Assembly (NCBI GenBank): GCA_046349395.1
Contig: JAXMCK010000003.1
Location: 930,001-994,000 of the forward strand
Source of the DNA: JAXMCK01 sp046349395
GTDB taxonomy: Bacteria; Pseudomonadota; Alphaproteobacteria; Geminicoccales; Geminicoccaceae
DNA length: 64,000 bases
Direction of reading: 5' to 3'
Shown here: positions 26,078 through 34,413 of the stretch, in pieces
Layout: each line of letters starts with the position of its first letter
How positions within the stretch are numbered: the stretch's first letter is position 1
Program-made: the position numbers and the translations under genes
The notes under the pieces: generated by a model
Told to the model about the DNA's origin: nothing
The model's input: the letters and a program-made list of their open reading frames with translations, nothing else
Databases searched by the model: none

Positions 26078-27111
26078 CCGATGTCCGTCGGAATGGCGGC
26101 CGCCCGGGTGAGGGCGTTGCGCACGAGCGCTGCCGGCGAGGCATAGGCCTCGAAGTAGGAGCCGCTGGCCCGCATCATCGCCATGCGGAGGTCGGCGTCG
26201 AGGAACAGCCTGCGAACCTGGGCGACGCACTCGTCCGGGGTCGCGAAGTCGAGATAGGTCGTCCGCGGGCGGAAGCAGCCAGGCACCTCCATGATCCGCT
26301 TCTCGGTGACGATCGCCCGCGAGCAGGCGGCGTACTCGGCGAGCTTGAACCCGTCGGAACCGTGCAGACCGAGGGTCTGGACCGCGATCGGATGGCCCTT
26401 CAGCAGCTGCACGAACCGCTTCCTCGTTCCGATCGCCGGATCGGGCAGCAGGACGTCACCATAGTTCTGCAGGGCGAAGGGCGTGTGCGCCACGCCGCCC
26501 GTGAAGCGCTTGCCGAACTCGCGCCGCAGGGCACGAACGCAGCCGGCACGCTGCTCGTTCAGGGTCTCGATCTCGTCGGGACGCAGCCGCGTCTTCATCA
26601 GCTCGTCGGGTCCCCACAGCCGGGTCATGAAGATGACGCGCGGCTCGAGCGCCGCCGGCGGCTCGCGCAGGTTGGCCGCGGTCGGCGTGTGCGGAACACC
26701 CAGCAGATGCCCGGTGCCCATGGCCCGGAGCATCATGTGCTTCTGCAGGTTGGGATAGAACCGCGCCCGGCGGAACGCCTGCAGAGACATCCCCCGGACG
26801 TGCACCTCGTAGTTGAGGCCGAGCGGCCTCAGCTTCGGATGGCGGTTCGCCTGGACGGTGCGGTAGGATCGCTTGAAGTAGACGTCGGTCGAGGCGTAGC
26901 GCTCGTCGTTGATCGTATCGAAGTCCTCGAGATCGAACAGGATCGTCTGCCCGCCGTTCACGACGGCTTCGACGAACAGGCCATGGTCGGGCTCGCAGGG
27001 AGCCTGCTCCAGCACGATCTCCTTGCGCCGGGCGAGTTCGGTGAAGCCGGCATAGATCTGCTGCGCGTGCTCGCGGTTGCTGCGGGGCCGGAGAAGGACG
27101 TGGGTGCGCAT
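26056..27111 (-). CDS. probable glycosyltransferase of unknown specificity
   Basis: A 351-residue protein with no signal or membrane segment. The C-terminal third looks like the GT-B half of family-1/4-like transferases. It contains GSDGFKLAEYAACSRAIVTEKRIMEVPGCF, then TYLDFATPDECVAQVRRLFLDADLRMAMM and a YFEAYASPAALVRNAL ending. The N-terminal part (DVYFKRSYRTVQANRHPKLRPLGLNYEVH) matches nothing I recognise with certainty. The ATG at 27111 is 17 bp after the stop of the GT2 gene, so the two form one unit. An acceptor in EPS assembly is likely but not demonstrated. It overlaps the convergent GT4 gene by 22 bp. Confidence 0.65.
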   Translation of the reverse strand: MRTHVLLRPRSNREHAQQIYAGFTELARRKEIVLEQAPCEPDHGLFVEAVVNGGQTILFDLEDFDTINDERYASTDVYFKRSYRTVQANRHPKLRPLGLNYEVHVRGMSLQAFRRARFYPNLQKHMMLRAMGTGHLLGVPHTPTAANLREPPAALEPRVIFMTRLWGPDELMKTRLRPDEIETLNEQRAGCVRALRREFGKRFTGGVAHTPFALQNYGDVLLPDPAIGTRKRFVQLLKGHPIAVQTLGLHGSDGFKLAEYAACSRAIVTEKRIMEVPGCFRPRTTYLDFATPDECVAQVRRLFLDADLRMAMMRASGSYFEAYASPAALVRNALTRAAAIPTDIGYAAAAA

Positions 27112-27128
27112 CTCGGGACTTTCTCGGC

Positions 27129-28049
27129 TCAGGAGTAGAGGGCGTCGAAGCCGGCGCGGGCGGCGGCGCGGCCGTTCCGCACGGACGGGCACAAGGCGAA
27201 GGCCTTCAGATGCGCCATGGCCGCGACCCGACGGCGGCCGGTGGCCGAGGCCTGCTCGGCGACGGCGACGGCGAGACGCGAGCGCGCGACGCGGCGCGCA
27301 CTCGGGGTGACGCCCTCGCCGTGGCGCTGGATGATCGCCCGCATCGCCGCGATCCGGCGGCCGCGGTTGCTCGTCATCGAGCCCGGACGTATCAGGTAGT
27401 CCGCCAGCACCTCGCCCGTACAACCGACGGCACCGCGTGCCGCGAGCTTCAGCCAGAGGTCCCAGTCGGAGGCCGAGGGCAGGCGTTTGTCGAACCCACC
27501 GACGGCCAGGAGAGCGTCGCGGCTCGCGATCACCGTCGAGGTGCCGACGACGTTCTCGGCCAGGATGGCGGCGCGGGCCTCCGTGCCCAGGCGGACGAAG
27601 TCGAACCGGTTGCGCATCCTGGCCTGGAACCGCGGCCAGAACTCGAAGCACGTGCCGTGGCTACCCCCCTGCGGATCGATGTGCAGGTAGTCGGTGAAGC
27701 TGAGCACGGCGTCCGGATTGGCGGCGTGGAAGGCGAGTTGCTGGCGCAGCTTGCCGCGCCGCCAGGTGTCGTCGGCGTCGAGGAAAGCGATGAGCGGGGC
27801 ACGCGCCTGCTCGATCGCCACCATGCGGGCCGCCTGGACCCCGACCCCACCTAGGGCGATGGCGCGCACCCGCGGCTCGTCGCTGTGGGCGTCGGCCAGC
27901 CATTCCTGGGTGCCGTCGGTCGAGCCGTCGTCGACGACGATGACTTCGATGTCCTGCACATCCTGCCCCAGGGCGCTCCGCACCGCATTGGGCAGCAGGT
28001 CGAGGCAGTTGCGGGTGGGGATCACCACCGTGACGGCGGGGGAGGTCAT
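27129..28049 (-). CDS. GT2-family glycosyltransferase
   Basis: A 306-residue GT-A enzyme. It starts VTVVIPTRNCLDLLPNAVRSALGQ, followed by EVIVVDDGSTDGTQEW, and has the metal-binding DxD in APLIAFLDADDTWRRGKL. Later SDWDLWLKLAARG carries the likely catalytic acid. It would transfer a sugar from a nucleotide donor to the lipid-linked EPS intermediate. The ATG at 28049 has GGAG six bases before it and is preferred over the longer frame. It is the first gene of a two-gene minus-strand unit and is divergent from the next GT4 gene across a 69-bp gap holding two sigma-54-like promoters. Confidence 0.88.
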   Translation of the reverse strand: MTSPAVTVVIPTRNCLDLLPNAVRSALGQDVQDIEVIVVDDGSTDGTQEWLADAHSDEPRVRAIALGGVGVQAARMVAIEQARAPLIAFLDADDTWRRGKLRQQLAFHAANPDAVLSFTDYLHIDPQGGSHGTCFEFWPRFQARMRNRFDFVRLGTEARAAILAENVVGTSTVIASRDALLAVGGFDKRLPSASDWDLWLKLAARGAVGCTGEVLADYLIRPGSMTSNRGRRIAAMRAIIQRHGEGVTPSARRVARSRLAVAVAEQASATGRRRVAAMAHLKAFALCPSVRNGRAAARAGFDALYS

Positions 28050-28061
28050 CTGGAGCTCCGT

Positions 28062-28077
28062 TGGCATCCGAGTTGCA
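28062..28077 (+). promoter_or_regulatory. sigma-54 promoter for the GT4-flippase unit
   Basis: TGGCATCCGAGTTGCA has GG-N10-GC spacing, preceded by T. It matches TGGCAC-N5-TTGCA except C to T at one -24 position. The -12 GC is about 42 bp before the ATG at 28119. Confidence 0.7.
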
Positions 28078-28085
28078 CCTGCCGA

Positions 28086-28101
28086 TGCACGGATCGGGCC
28101 A
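28086..28101 (-). promoter_or_regulatory. sigma-54-like promoter for the GT2 unit
   Basis: On the minus strand TGGCCCGATCCGTGCA, preceded by C, keeps GG-N10-GC. It differs from the consensus at two positions (A to C in the -24 box, T to G in the -12 box). The -12 GC is about 38 bp before the ATG at 28049. It faces and overlaps the transcript of the plus-strand promoter at 28062-28077. Confidence 0.55.
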
Positions 28102-28118
28102 GACCGCGGAGAACCTCG

Positions 28119-29282
28119 ATGAAAAAGATTGGCTACGTCCTTTCAGAGTTTCCGGTGCTCTCGCAGACCTTCGTGGGTAACGAGATGCGGGCCATGCGCC
28201 GACAAGGCCATGAAATCGTGCCTTTGGTGCTGCGGCCGTCGGGCCAGCAGGGGCAGGCGGAGGACGCCGATCTCGTGGCCTCGGCGATCTGGCTGCGCGA
28301 CATTCCGCATGCCGACGCCATCCGCGTGATTGGCGGAGCGGTTCGCAATACGCGAAGCTGGCTGCCGTTCGTCATGCGGCAGAGCGGTCTGCCGCGCCGA
28401 TCGCTCCTCTGGTCCGCCGCCCGGATCGCCGCGGCAGCGAAGCGCGCCGGCTGCACCCACCTCCACGCCCATTTCGCCCAGGCCTCGGCCGCGACGGCAA
28501 TCGTCGCCGCCCGTCTTCTTGGAATCAGCGTCTCGTTCGTCGGCCACGGCTTCGACGTCTACGCCGCCCCGGCCGACCTGCCGCTGAAGCTCGGTGCTGC
28601 CGACGCCGCGGTGGCCGTATGCGGCGACATGGCCGCCGACTTCGCACGCCTGAACCCGGCGGCCCGGATCGAGACGATCCATTGCGGTGTCGATCCGGAC
28701 AAGTTCCGCCCCGAGCGCCGCGACACGAGCGACCGGACCTTGAGGCTTCTGTTCATCGGCCGTCTCGTCGACAGCAAGGGTTTGGACGATCTGCTCTGTG
28801 CGATGGACCTCGCCCGGATCGACGTCAGGCTCACCGTCGTCGGCGACGGGCCGGAGCGCGCCGAGCTGGAGCAGCTCGCCCGCGTGCTCGGCATCGAGGA
28901 TGCGGTCGACTTCGTCGGCCCGAAGCCCAGCGCTTGGATCGCCGCCGAGGCACCCCGCCACGACCTGCTCGTGGCGCCCTTCCGCGAAGGCCGCAACGGC
29001 ACCCGCGACACCGGCCCCGTCGTCGCCAAGGAGGCCCTGGCGATGGGCCTCCCGGTGCTGGCCTCGAGCTTCATGGGTCTGAAGGAGATCGTCGACGACA
29101 GTTGCGGCCGGCTGTTCCCGACCCGCGACGTCCGGGCCCTCGCCGCGACGCTGACCGAACTCGCCGGCCTCTCGCCCGCCGCCCGCCGGCAACTCGGCGA
29201 GGCCGGGCGACGCCGCGTACTGGAGCGCTTCACGCTGGCACGCCAAGCCTCGCAGCTGTCCAACCTGGTGGAGGCGCTCTGA
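28119..29282 (+). CDS. GT4-family glycosyltransferase (WcaL/AmsK-like)
   Basis: A 387-residue GT-B enzyme. The N-terminus GYVLSEFPVLSQTFVGNEMRAMRRQGHEI is typical of colanic-acid/amylovoran transferases (WcaL, AmsK). The donor half includes RLLFIGRLVDSKGLDDLLCAM and DLLVAPFREGRNGTRDTGPVVAKEALAMGLPVLAS, with the conserved acidic residues. GGAG lies seven bases before the ATG. Its TGA shares a base with the flippase ATG (TGATG). It probably extends the EPS repeat unit. Confidence 0.87.
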   Translation: MKKIGYVLSEFPVLSQTFVGNEMRAMRRQGHEIVPLVLRPSGQQGQAEDADLVASAIWLRDIPHADAIRVIGGAVRNTRSWLPFVMRQSGLPRRSLLWSAARIAAAAKRAGCTHLHAHFAQASAATAIVAARLLGISVSFVGHGFDVYAAPADLPLKLGAADAAVAVCGDMAADFARLNPAARIETIHCGVDPDKFRPERRDTSDRTLRLLFIGRLVDSKGLDDLLCAMDLARIDVRLTVVGDGPERAELEQLARVLGIEDAVDFVGPKPSAWIAAEAPRHDLLVAPFREGRNGTRDTGPVVAKEALAMGLPVLASSFMGLKEIVDDSCGRLFPTRDVRALAATLTELAGLSPAARRQLGEAGRRRVLERFTLARQASQLSNLVEAL

Positions 29283-30586
29283 TGCTGGCTCGCCTCCAGT
29301 CCCTGCGCGGACGCCTGCCGCCGGCACTCTTCCAGGCCGGCCTCTACGCGCTGGGCATCCTGATCGCGAAGGGCGTGTCCTTCGTCATGCTGCCGATCGT
29401 GACAAGGTGGCTGACCCCGTCGGACTACGGCGCCCTCGAGCTCCTGAGCGCCTTTTCCGACGCCGCCGGCGTGGTGATCGGCTTCGGTCTGGTCGAAGCA
29501 CTCTTCCGCTTCGCCGGTGCCGCCTCGCCCGGACCCGCGCGCAATCGCCCGGCCTCAGGGATCCTGGGCCAAGCCGTGATGCTGGCTATTGCCGCCCTTC
29601 TTGTGGGTCAGGTCGGCGTCACGGTGGCGCGGCCCTGGCTGTCGCCGGTCATCCCCGAGACGGCCCTGCGCCTCGTCATCGTCAGCCTCGCTTTCACCTC
29701 CTGCCTTCACGTGCCGCTCGCCTGGCTCCGCCTCGTCGACCGTGCCCGGACCTACTTCTTTCTCAGCGCCGGTAAGGCGGTGCTCCAAGCCCTCCTCGTC
29801 GTGCTGTTCCTCTCGCGCGGCTGGGGAGTCGTCGGCGTGGTCGGTGCCGGCGCTCTTCTCGATGTCTGCCTCGCCACCGTTCTCGTGACGATCCAGTGGC
29901 GCGACACCGGCATCCGCTTCGGCATCGACCGCAAGCTGCTGGCCTATGGCGGCCCGCTGATCCTGAGCGGCCTCGCCGGCTGTGTCCTCGGCAGCTTCGA
30001 CCGTCTCCTGCTGGGCCCCTGGGTGAGTGCCGCCGAGATCGGGCTCTACGGCCTCGGCGCCAAGCTCGCCTACCTCGTCTATCTCGTGATGCAGCCGTTC
30101 GATCTCTGGTGGTACCCGCGGCGCTTCGCCGTGCTCGCCCAGGCCGACGGCAAGCAGGCGAGCGTGCGGGCGATCAAGATCGGCTTCTTCATCGCTGCAG
30201 GCTCGGCCGTCGCCGTGTCGCTGGCTGCGCCTGTCGTCCTGCACTTCCTGACGCCCGCACCCTACCATGCCGCAGCCGCCTACGTGCCGTGGCTGACGCT
30301 GGCGGCCGTGCTCAGCATCACCGGCAACCTGGTCAATGCCGGCTGCTACGCGCGCCGAACCGGCATGCAGCCTTTCCTCGTCAACGGCACGGCGGCGCTC
30401 GTCACCCTTGCCGGCTACCTGACCCTGATCCCGCATCTCGGCACTTGGGGAGCGGTGTTCGCGACGTTGGCCGGCCTGCTGGTCCGTCTGGTTCTCTTCT
30501 TCGTGCTGAGCCAGCGCGCCATCGACCTGCCGCTGCCCTTCTGGCGCGGCGGGTCGGCCACCGCACCGCTCTCGGTGCCGGCCTGA
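29282..30586 (+). CDS. polysaccharide repeat-unit flippase (Wzx-like)
   Basis: A 434-residue protein with about 12 membrane helices of the polysaccharide-transport branch of the MOP exporters. The N-terminal stretch LYALGILIAKGVSFVMLPIVTRWLTPSDYGALELLSAFSD is the family signature. LSGLAGCVLGSFDRLLLGPWVSAAEIGLYGLGAKLAYLVYLVMQPFDLWWYPRRF lies in the second half. It flips lipid-linked repeat units from the cytoplasmic to the periplasmic face. It overlaps the preceding transferase by 1 bp. It is a Wzx rather than an ABC-exporter system, so a Wzy polymerase is expected, but none is evident in the window. Confidence 0.88.
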   Translation: MLARLQSLRGRLPPALFQAGLYALGILIAKGVSFVMLPIVTRWLTPSDYGALELLSAFSDAAGVVIGFGLVEALFRFAGAASPGPARNRPASGILGQAVMLAIAALLVGQVGVTVARPWLSPVIPETALRLVIVSLAFTSCLHVPLAWLRLVDRARTYFFLSAGKAVLQALLVVLFLSRGWGVVGVVGAGALLDVCLATVLVTIQWRDTGIRFGIDRKLLAYGGPLILSGLAGCVLGSFDRLLLGPWVSAAEIGLYGLGAKLAYLVYLVMQPFDLWWYPRRFAVLAQADGKQASVRAIKIGFFIAAGSAVAVSLAAPVVLHFLTPAPYHAAAAYVPWLTLAAVLSITGNLVNAGCYARRTGMQPFLVNGTAALVTLAGYLTLIPHLGTWGAVFATLAGLLVRLVLFFVLSQRAIDLPLPFWRGGSATAPLSVPA

Positions 30587-30609
30587 TCGGAGCTTTCGGT
30601 TCCACTCGC

Positions 30610-30657
30610 GCGGCGGGCGAAATTCTGGATCGCAATCTGCGAATACACGCCCGCCGC
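30610..30657. repeat. 10-bp inverted repeat with an inner dyad, upstream of the glmS promoter
   Basis: GCGGCGGGCG (30610-30619) pairs with CGCCCGCCGC (30648-30657). The 28-bp centre contains a second perfect dyad, TCGCA-ATC-TGCGA (30630-30642). The inner dyad lies 40-52 bp upstream of the -24 element at 30682. It may be an activator site, or the outer arms may act as a weak terminator for the flippase unit; there is no U-tract. Confidence 0.4.
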
Positions 30658-30681
30658 AGGCCGGAATTAGCCGATTCGAAC

Positions 30682-30697
30682 TGGCACGCTCTTCGCA
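30682..30697 (+). promoter_or_regulatory. sigma-54 promoter for the glmS-led EPS operon
   Basis: TGGCACGCTCTTCGCA, preceded by C, matches YTGGCACG-N4-TTGCA with one change (TCGC for TTGC) and exact GG-N10-GC spacing. The -12 GC is about 42 bp before the glmS ATG. Confidence 0.72.
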
Positions 30698-30737
30698 ACT
30701 CCCTGGGTAGAAAAGTTGACGGAAGAGGATCTACCCA

Positions 30738-32561
30738 ATGTGCGGCATCGTCGGACTGATCAACTGCGATAACGTGGTCCCCAAGGTGGTCCGAGCACTC
30801 GAGATGCTCGAGTATCGGGGCTACGACTCGGCGGGCATCGCCGCCCTCGGCACGGCCGGCATCGAGCGCCGGCGCAGCGTGGGCCGGATCGCCAACCTCG
30901 CCGATCTGATCGACGACGCGCCGGTCTCCGGCCGCACCGCCATTGGCCATACCCGCTGGGCCACCCACGGTCGCCCGTCTGAGGCCAATGCGCATCCGCA
31001 CGCCGCCCCGAAGGTCGCGGTCGTCCACAACGGCATCATCGAGAACCACGCCGAGCTGCGCCGCGAGCTGCAGGCCCGCGGCTACCGCTTCGAGAGCGAG
31101 ACCGACAGCGAGGTCATTCCGAAACTGATCCACGAGGCGATGGCCACTGGCGCCGGCCCCGAGGAGGCCACCCGGAAGGCGCTGGCCCAGCTCCACGGTA
31201 CCTTCGCTGTCTGCGCCGTCTTCGAGGGGCACGACGGCATGCTGGTCGCCGGCCGCAAGGGCTCGCCTCTGGTCGTTGGCGTCACCGACGACGGTGCTGC
31301 CGTCGCTTCCGACATCCTGGCTCTGGCCCCCTTCACCAGGGACGCGGTCGAACTCGAGAACGGCGACGTCGCCGTTCTCCACTGCGGCTCCCTCACCGTC
31401 TGGGACGACGAAGGCCATGTGGTCCTCCGCCCGCGCCGTGAGCTGCCGCCCGAGTCGGCCCTGGTCACCCGCGACGGCCACGATCACTTCATGCGCAAGG
31501 AGATCCTGGAGCAGCCGAGCACGCTGACGGCGACGCTGGCCCAGTTCCTCGACGCCTCGGGCACCGGCCTCCATTTCCCGACCCTGCCCGTCGACCTCGC
31601 CGCAGCCCGGCGCCTCGTCATCGTCGCCTGCGGCACCTCCTCCTACTCCGGCGAGGCGGCCAAGCACTGGTTCGAGCACATCGCTGGCCTGCGCACCGAG
31701 GTCGAGATCGCCTCCGAGTTCCGCAACCGGGCCCCGCTTTTCGAGCCCAGCGACATCGTGCTGGTCATCTCCCAGTCGGGCGAGACCGCCGACACGCTGG
31801 CGGCACTTCGCGAGGTGAAGCGCCTGGGCGTGCAGACCGTGGGCCTCGTCAACGTGGCGCACTCCGCCATTGCCCGTGAGGTCGACGCGGTGCTGCTGAC
31901 CAAGGCTGGCACCGAGATCGGCGTCGCCTCGACCAAGGCTTTCTCGGCCCAGCTCATGGCCCTGGCCTGTCTCGCCGTACATGCCGCCCGCGTCCGCGGT
32001 CGCATCGATGCCGCGCGGGAAGCCGAGCTGGTGGCCGAGCTCGCGACTGCACCGGGTCTCGTCGCCCGTGCCCTCGATCTCGACGGGCACCTGAAGTGCC
32101 TGGCCGCCGAGATCGCCACGGCACACTGCACCGTGTTCCTCGGCCGCGGCACCGGTCTCGCTCTGGCACGCGAAGGGGCCCTGAAACTCGAGGAGACCGC
32201 CTACATCCCGAGCCTCGGCATCGCCGCCGGCGAGCTGAAGCACGGTCCGATCGCCCTCATCGACGAGCGCGTGCCGGTCGTCGCCCTCGTCCAGCGCGAC
32301 GCCACGCTGGAGAAGACGCTGGCCAACCTGCACGAGGTCGCCGCACGCGGCGGCAAGGTGATCGCCGTCGGCGACGCCGCGGCCATCGGCCAGGCGTCTG
32401 ACGTCGCCCACGCCACGGTCGAGCTGCCGGTGTGCGGCGAGCTTGCCACTGCGATGGTCCAGGCCGTGCCGATGCAGCTTCTCGCCTACCACACGGCGGT
32501 CGCCTGCGGCTGCGACGTCGACAAGCCCCGCAATCTCGCAAAGTCGGTCACCGTCGAATGA
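30738..32561 (+). CDS. glmS: glutamine-fructose-6-phosphate aminotransferase
   Basis: A 607-residue enzyme of normal length. The mature N-terminus is Cys2 (MCGIVGLI), the glutaminase nucleophile, followed by EYRGYDSAG and GHTRWATHG. Two SIS sugar-isomerase domains follow (VACGTSSYSGEAAKHWFEHIA with SQSGETADTLAAL, and the second with LGRGTGLALAREGALKLEETAYI). The C-terminus KPRNLAKSVTVE is canonical. It makes glucosamine-6-phosphate for UDP-GlcNAc. It opens an operon of EPS genes behind a sigma-54 promoter and has no glmU neighbour, so it may be a dedicated copy for polysaccharide supply. The next gene overlaps it by 4 bp. Confidence 0.97.
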   Translation: MCGIVGLINCDNVVPKVVRALEMLEYRGYDSAGIAALGTAGIERRRSVGRIANLADLIDDAPVSGRTAIGHTRWATHGRPSEANAHPHAAPKVAVVHNGIIENHAELRRELQARGYRFESETDSEVIPKLIHEAMATGAGPEEATRKALAQLHGTFAVCAVFEGHDGMLVAGRKGSPLVVGVTDDGAAVASDILALAPFTRDAVELENGDVAVLHCGSLTVWDDEGHVVLRPRRELPPESALVTRDGHDHFMRKEILEQPSTLTATLAQFLDASGTGLHFPTLPVDLAAARRLVIVACGTSSYSGEAAKHWFEHIAGLRTEVEIASEFRNRAPLFEPSDIVLVISQSGETADTLAALREVKRLGVQTVGLVNVAHSAIAREVDAVLLTKAGTEIGVASTKAFSAQLMALACLAVHAARVRGRIDAAREAELVAELATAPGLVARALDLDGHLKCLAAEIATAHCTVFLGRGTGLALAREGALKLEETAYIPSLGIAAGELKHGPIALIDERVPVVALVQRDATLEKTLANLHEVAARGGKVIAVGDAAAIGQASDVAHATVELPVCGELATAMVQAVPMQLLAYHTAVACGCDVDKPRNLAKSVTVE

Positions 32562-33289
32562 GCGCGCTCGCCAGTCTTCGCGCCCGGGTGAAGCGGCGCG
32601 ACACCCCCTTCGCCAAGGCTGCCTATGCCGCGGCGACGGCGGTCCGCGATCTCGAGGTGCCGGTCGTCCGGCCGTTCCACCAGGCCCTCTACGCCGGGTG
32701 GAACGGTATAAAGAACACCGGCTCCTGGCTCACCCGGGTGCTGCTCTGGACGCCGATGTTCAAGTCGCGGCTCGACGGCCCGGCCCCGAAGCTCTTCCTG
32801 TACGGCGGCATGCCGCTCGTCATGGGACCCCTGAAGCTGAGCTTCGGCCGCGGCTGCCGCGTGTCGGCGGCCTCCACGCTCACGGGCCGCTGCGGCGGCG
32901 CCGAGCAGCCGGTGCTGACGGTCGGCGACAATGTCGATATCGGCTGGCAGACCACGATCGCCGTCGGCCGCAAGGTCAAGATCGGCGACAATGTCCGGAT
33001 CGCCGGCCGCGCCTTTCTCGCCGGCTACCCGGGCCATCCCGTGGACGCCTTCGAGCGCGCCAAGGGCCTGCCCGATACCGACGACCAGATCGGCGACATC
33101 GTCCTCGAGGATGATGTCTGGCTGGCCACCGGGGTCACGGTCCTGGCCGGAGTCACGATCGGCGCCGGCACCATCGTCGCCGCCGGCAGCGTGGTGACGC
33201 GGAGTCTTCCGCCGGGTGTGCTGGCGGCGGGCGTTCCGGCACGTGTGGTCAAAGCGCTCGATCCCAAGGTCCGGAGGCTCAGCGCGTGA
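32558..33289 (+). CDS. left-handed beta-helix acyltransferase (hexapeptide family)
   Basis: A 243-residue protein. After about 100 residues of N-terminal extension it shows hexapeptide repeats (VGDNVDIGWQTTIAVGRKVKIGDNVRIAGRAFL). A loop follows, then DVWLATGVTVLAGVTIGAGTIVAAGSVVTRSLPPGVLAAGVPARVVK, the classic NodL/LacA/WbbJ-type ending. It probably O-acetylates or otherwise acylates a sugar of the EPS using an acyl-CoA. ATG 32558 overlaps the glmS TGA (ATGA), and its own stop overlaps the GTG of the next gene. Confidence 0.88.
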   Translation: MSALASLRARVKRRDTPFAKAAYAAATAVRDLEVPVVRPFHQALYAGWNGIKNTGSWLTRVLLWTPMFKSRLDGPAPKLFLYGGMPLVMGPLKLSFGRGCRVSAASTLTGRCGGAEQPVLTVGDNVDIGWQTTIAVGRKVKIGDNVRIAGRAFLAGYPGHPVDAFERAKGLPDTDDQIGDIVLEDDVWLATGVTVLAGVTIGAGTIVAAGSVVTRSLPPGVLAAGVPARVVKALDPKVRRLSA

Positions 33290-34413
33290 AAGCTCCGCTG
33301 GTCGTCTTCGGCGAGGACTGGGGCGGCCACCCCTCCAGCACCCAGCATCTCGTCCGCCGCCTCGCCGCCGAGCGGGACGTGGTCTGGGTGAACTCGATCG
33401 GGCTGCGCCGCCCGACTCTGACCCGGGCCGACTTCGCCCGCCTCGGGCGCAAGCTGCGTGGCGTCACGCCGAAGTCGACCGCCGTCACCGCACCGAAGCC
33501 CGACCGCCTGACGGTCGTCGATCCGCGGGCCATTCCCTGGCCCGGCCAGCCGATTGCACGCCGTCTCAACCGTCAGCTGCTTGGCCGGCAGGTCCGGCAG
33601 GCACTGGAACAGCGTAACCTCGACCACCCGATCCTGTGGACCTCCCTGCCGACCGCCGTCGACGTCGTCGGAGAGCTCGGCGAACGTGGGGTCGTCTACT
33701 ATTGCGGCGACGATTTCGGCGCACTGGCCGGTGTCGACCACGCGCCCGTCATGGCGCTCGAGCACGAGCTGGCGGAATGCGCCGATCTCGTCCTGGCGGC
33801 CAGCCGCAAGCTCGCTGACCGCTTCGAGACGAAGAAGACCGCCCTCGTGCCGCACGGCGTCGACTTCGACCTCTTCGCCGCCGGCGGCGAGCGCCCCGCC
33901 GAACTGCCGGCCGATACACCGATCGCCGGCTTCTACGGCAGCCTCAGCGACTGGATCGACGTCGATCTCCTGGCCGGGGTCGCGGCCCGCATGCCGGAGT
34001 GGCAGTTCGCCCTGATCGGCCCGGTCCGCACCGACGTCAGTCGTTTGAGTGGCACACCCAATGTTCGCCTGCTGGGCGAAATGCCCCACGCCCGCCTTCC
34101 GGCGTTCGTCGCCAACTGGACCGTCTCGTTGCTGCCGTTCCGCGACAACGACCAGATCCGCGCCTGCAATCCCCTGAAGCTTCGCGAGTACCTTGCCGGC
34201 GGGACGCCGGTGGTCAGCACCGAGTTTCCGGCCCTCGACGGCTATCGCGATCACGTCCGCGTGGCGGTCGATCCGGACAGTTTCGCAGGCGCCATTCGTG
34301 CCGCGGCCGACGAGCCGCCCACAAAGCGCGATCTGCGCCGCCGGCAGGTGGCCGACGAGAGCTGGGACGCCCGTGCCGCCCAGGTCGACGAACTCCTGGA
34401 TCGCTTCGCATGA
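33286..34413 (+). CDS. glycosyltransferase (GT-B, TuaH-like)
   Basis: A 375-residue protein beginning at GTG with a 4-bp GTGA overlap. The N-terminal FGEDWGGHPSSTQHLVRRLAAERDVVWVNSIGLRRP resembles teichuronic-acid TuaH-type and related EPS transferases. The middle has VVYYCGDDFGALAGVDHAPVMALEHELAECADLVLAASRKLADRF. The donor half has TPIAGFYGSLSDWIDVDLLAGVAARMPEW and ACNPLKLREYLAGGTPVVSTEFPAL with the catalytic Glu region. It is part of the glmS operon and would add a sugar to the repeat unit. The 4-bp overlap with the next gene suggests joint translation. Confidence 0.83.
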   Translation: MKAPLVVFGEDWGGHPSSTQHLVRRLAAERDVVWVNSIGLRRPTLTRADFARLGRKLRGVTPKSTAVTAPKPDRLTVVDPRAIPWPGQPIARRLNRQLLGRQVRQALEQRNLDHPILWTSLPTAVDVVGELGERGVVYYCGDDFGALAGVDHAPVMALEHELAECADLVLAASRKLADRFETKKTALVPHGVDFDLFAAGGERPAELPADTPIAGFYGSLSDWIDVDLLAGVAARMPEWQFALIGPVRTDVSRLSGTPNVRLLGEMPHARLPAFVANWTVSLLPFRDNDQIRACNPLKLREYLAGGTPVVSTEFPALDGYRDHVRVAVDPDSFAGAIRAAADEPPTKRDLRRRQVADESWDARAAQVDELLDRFA

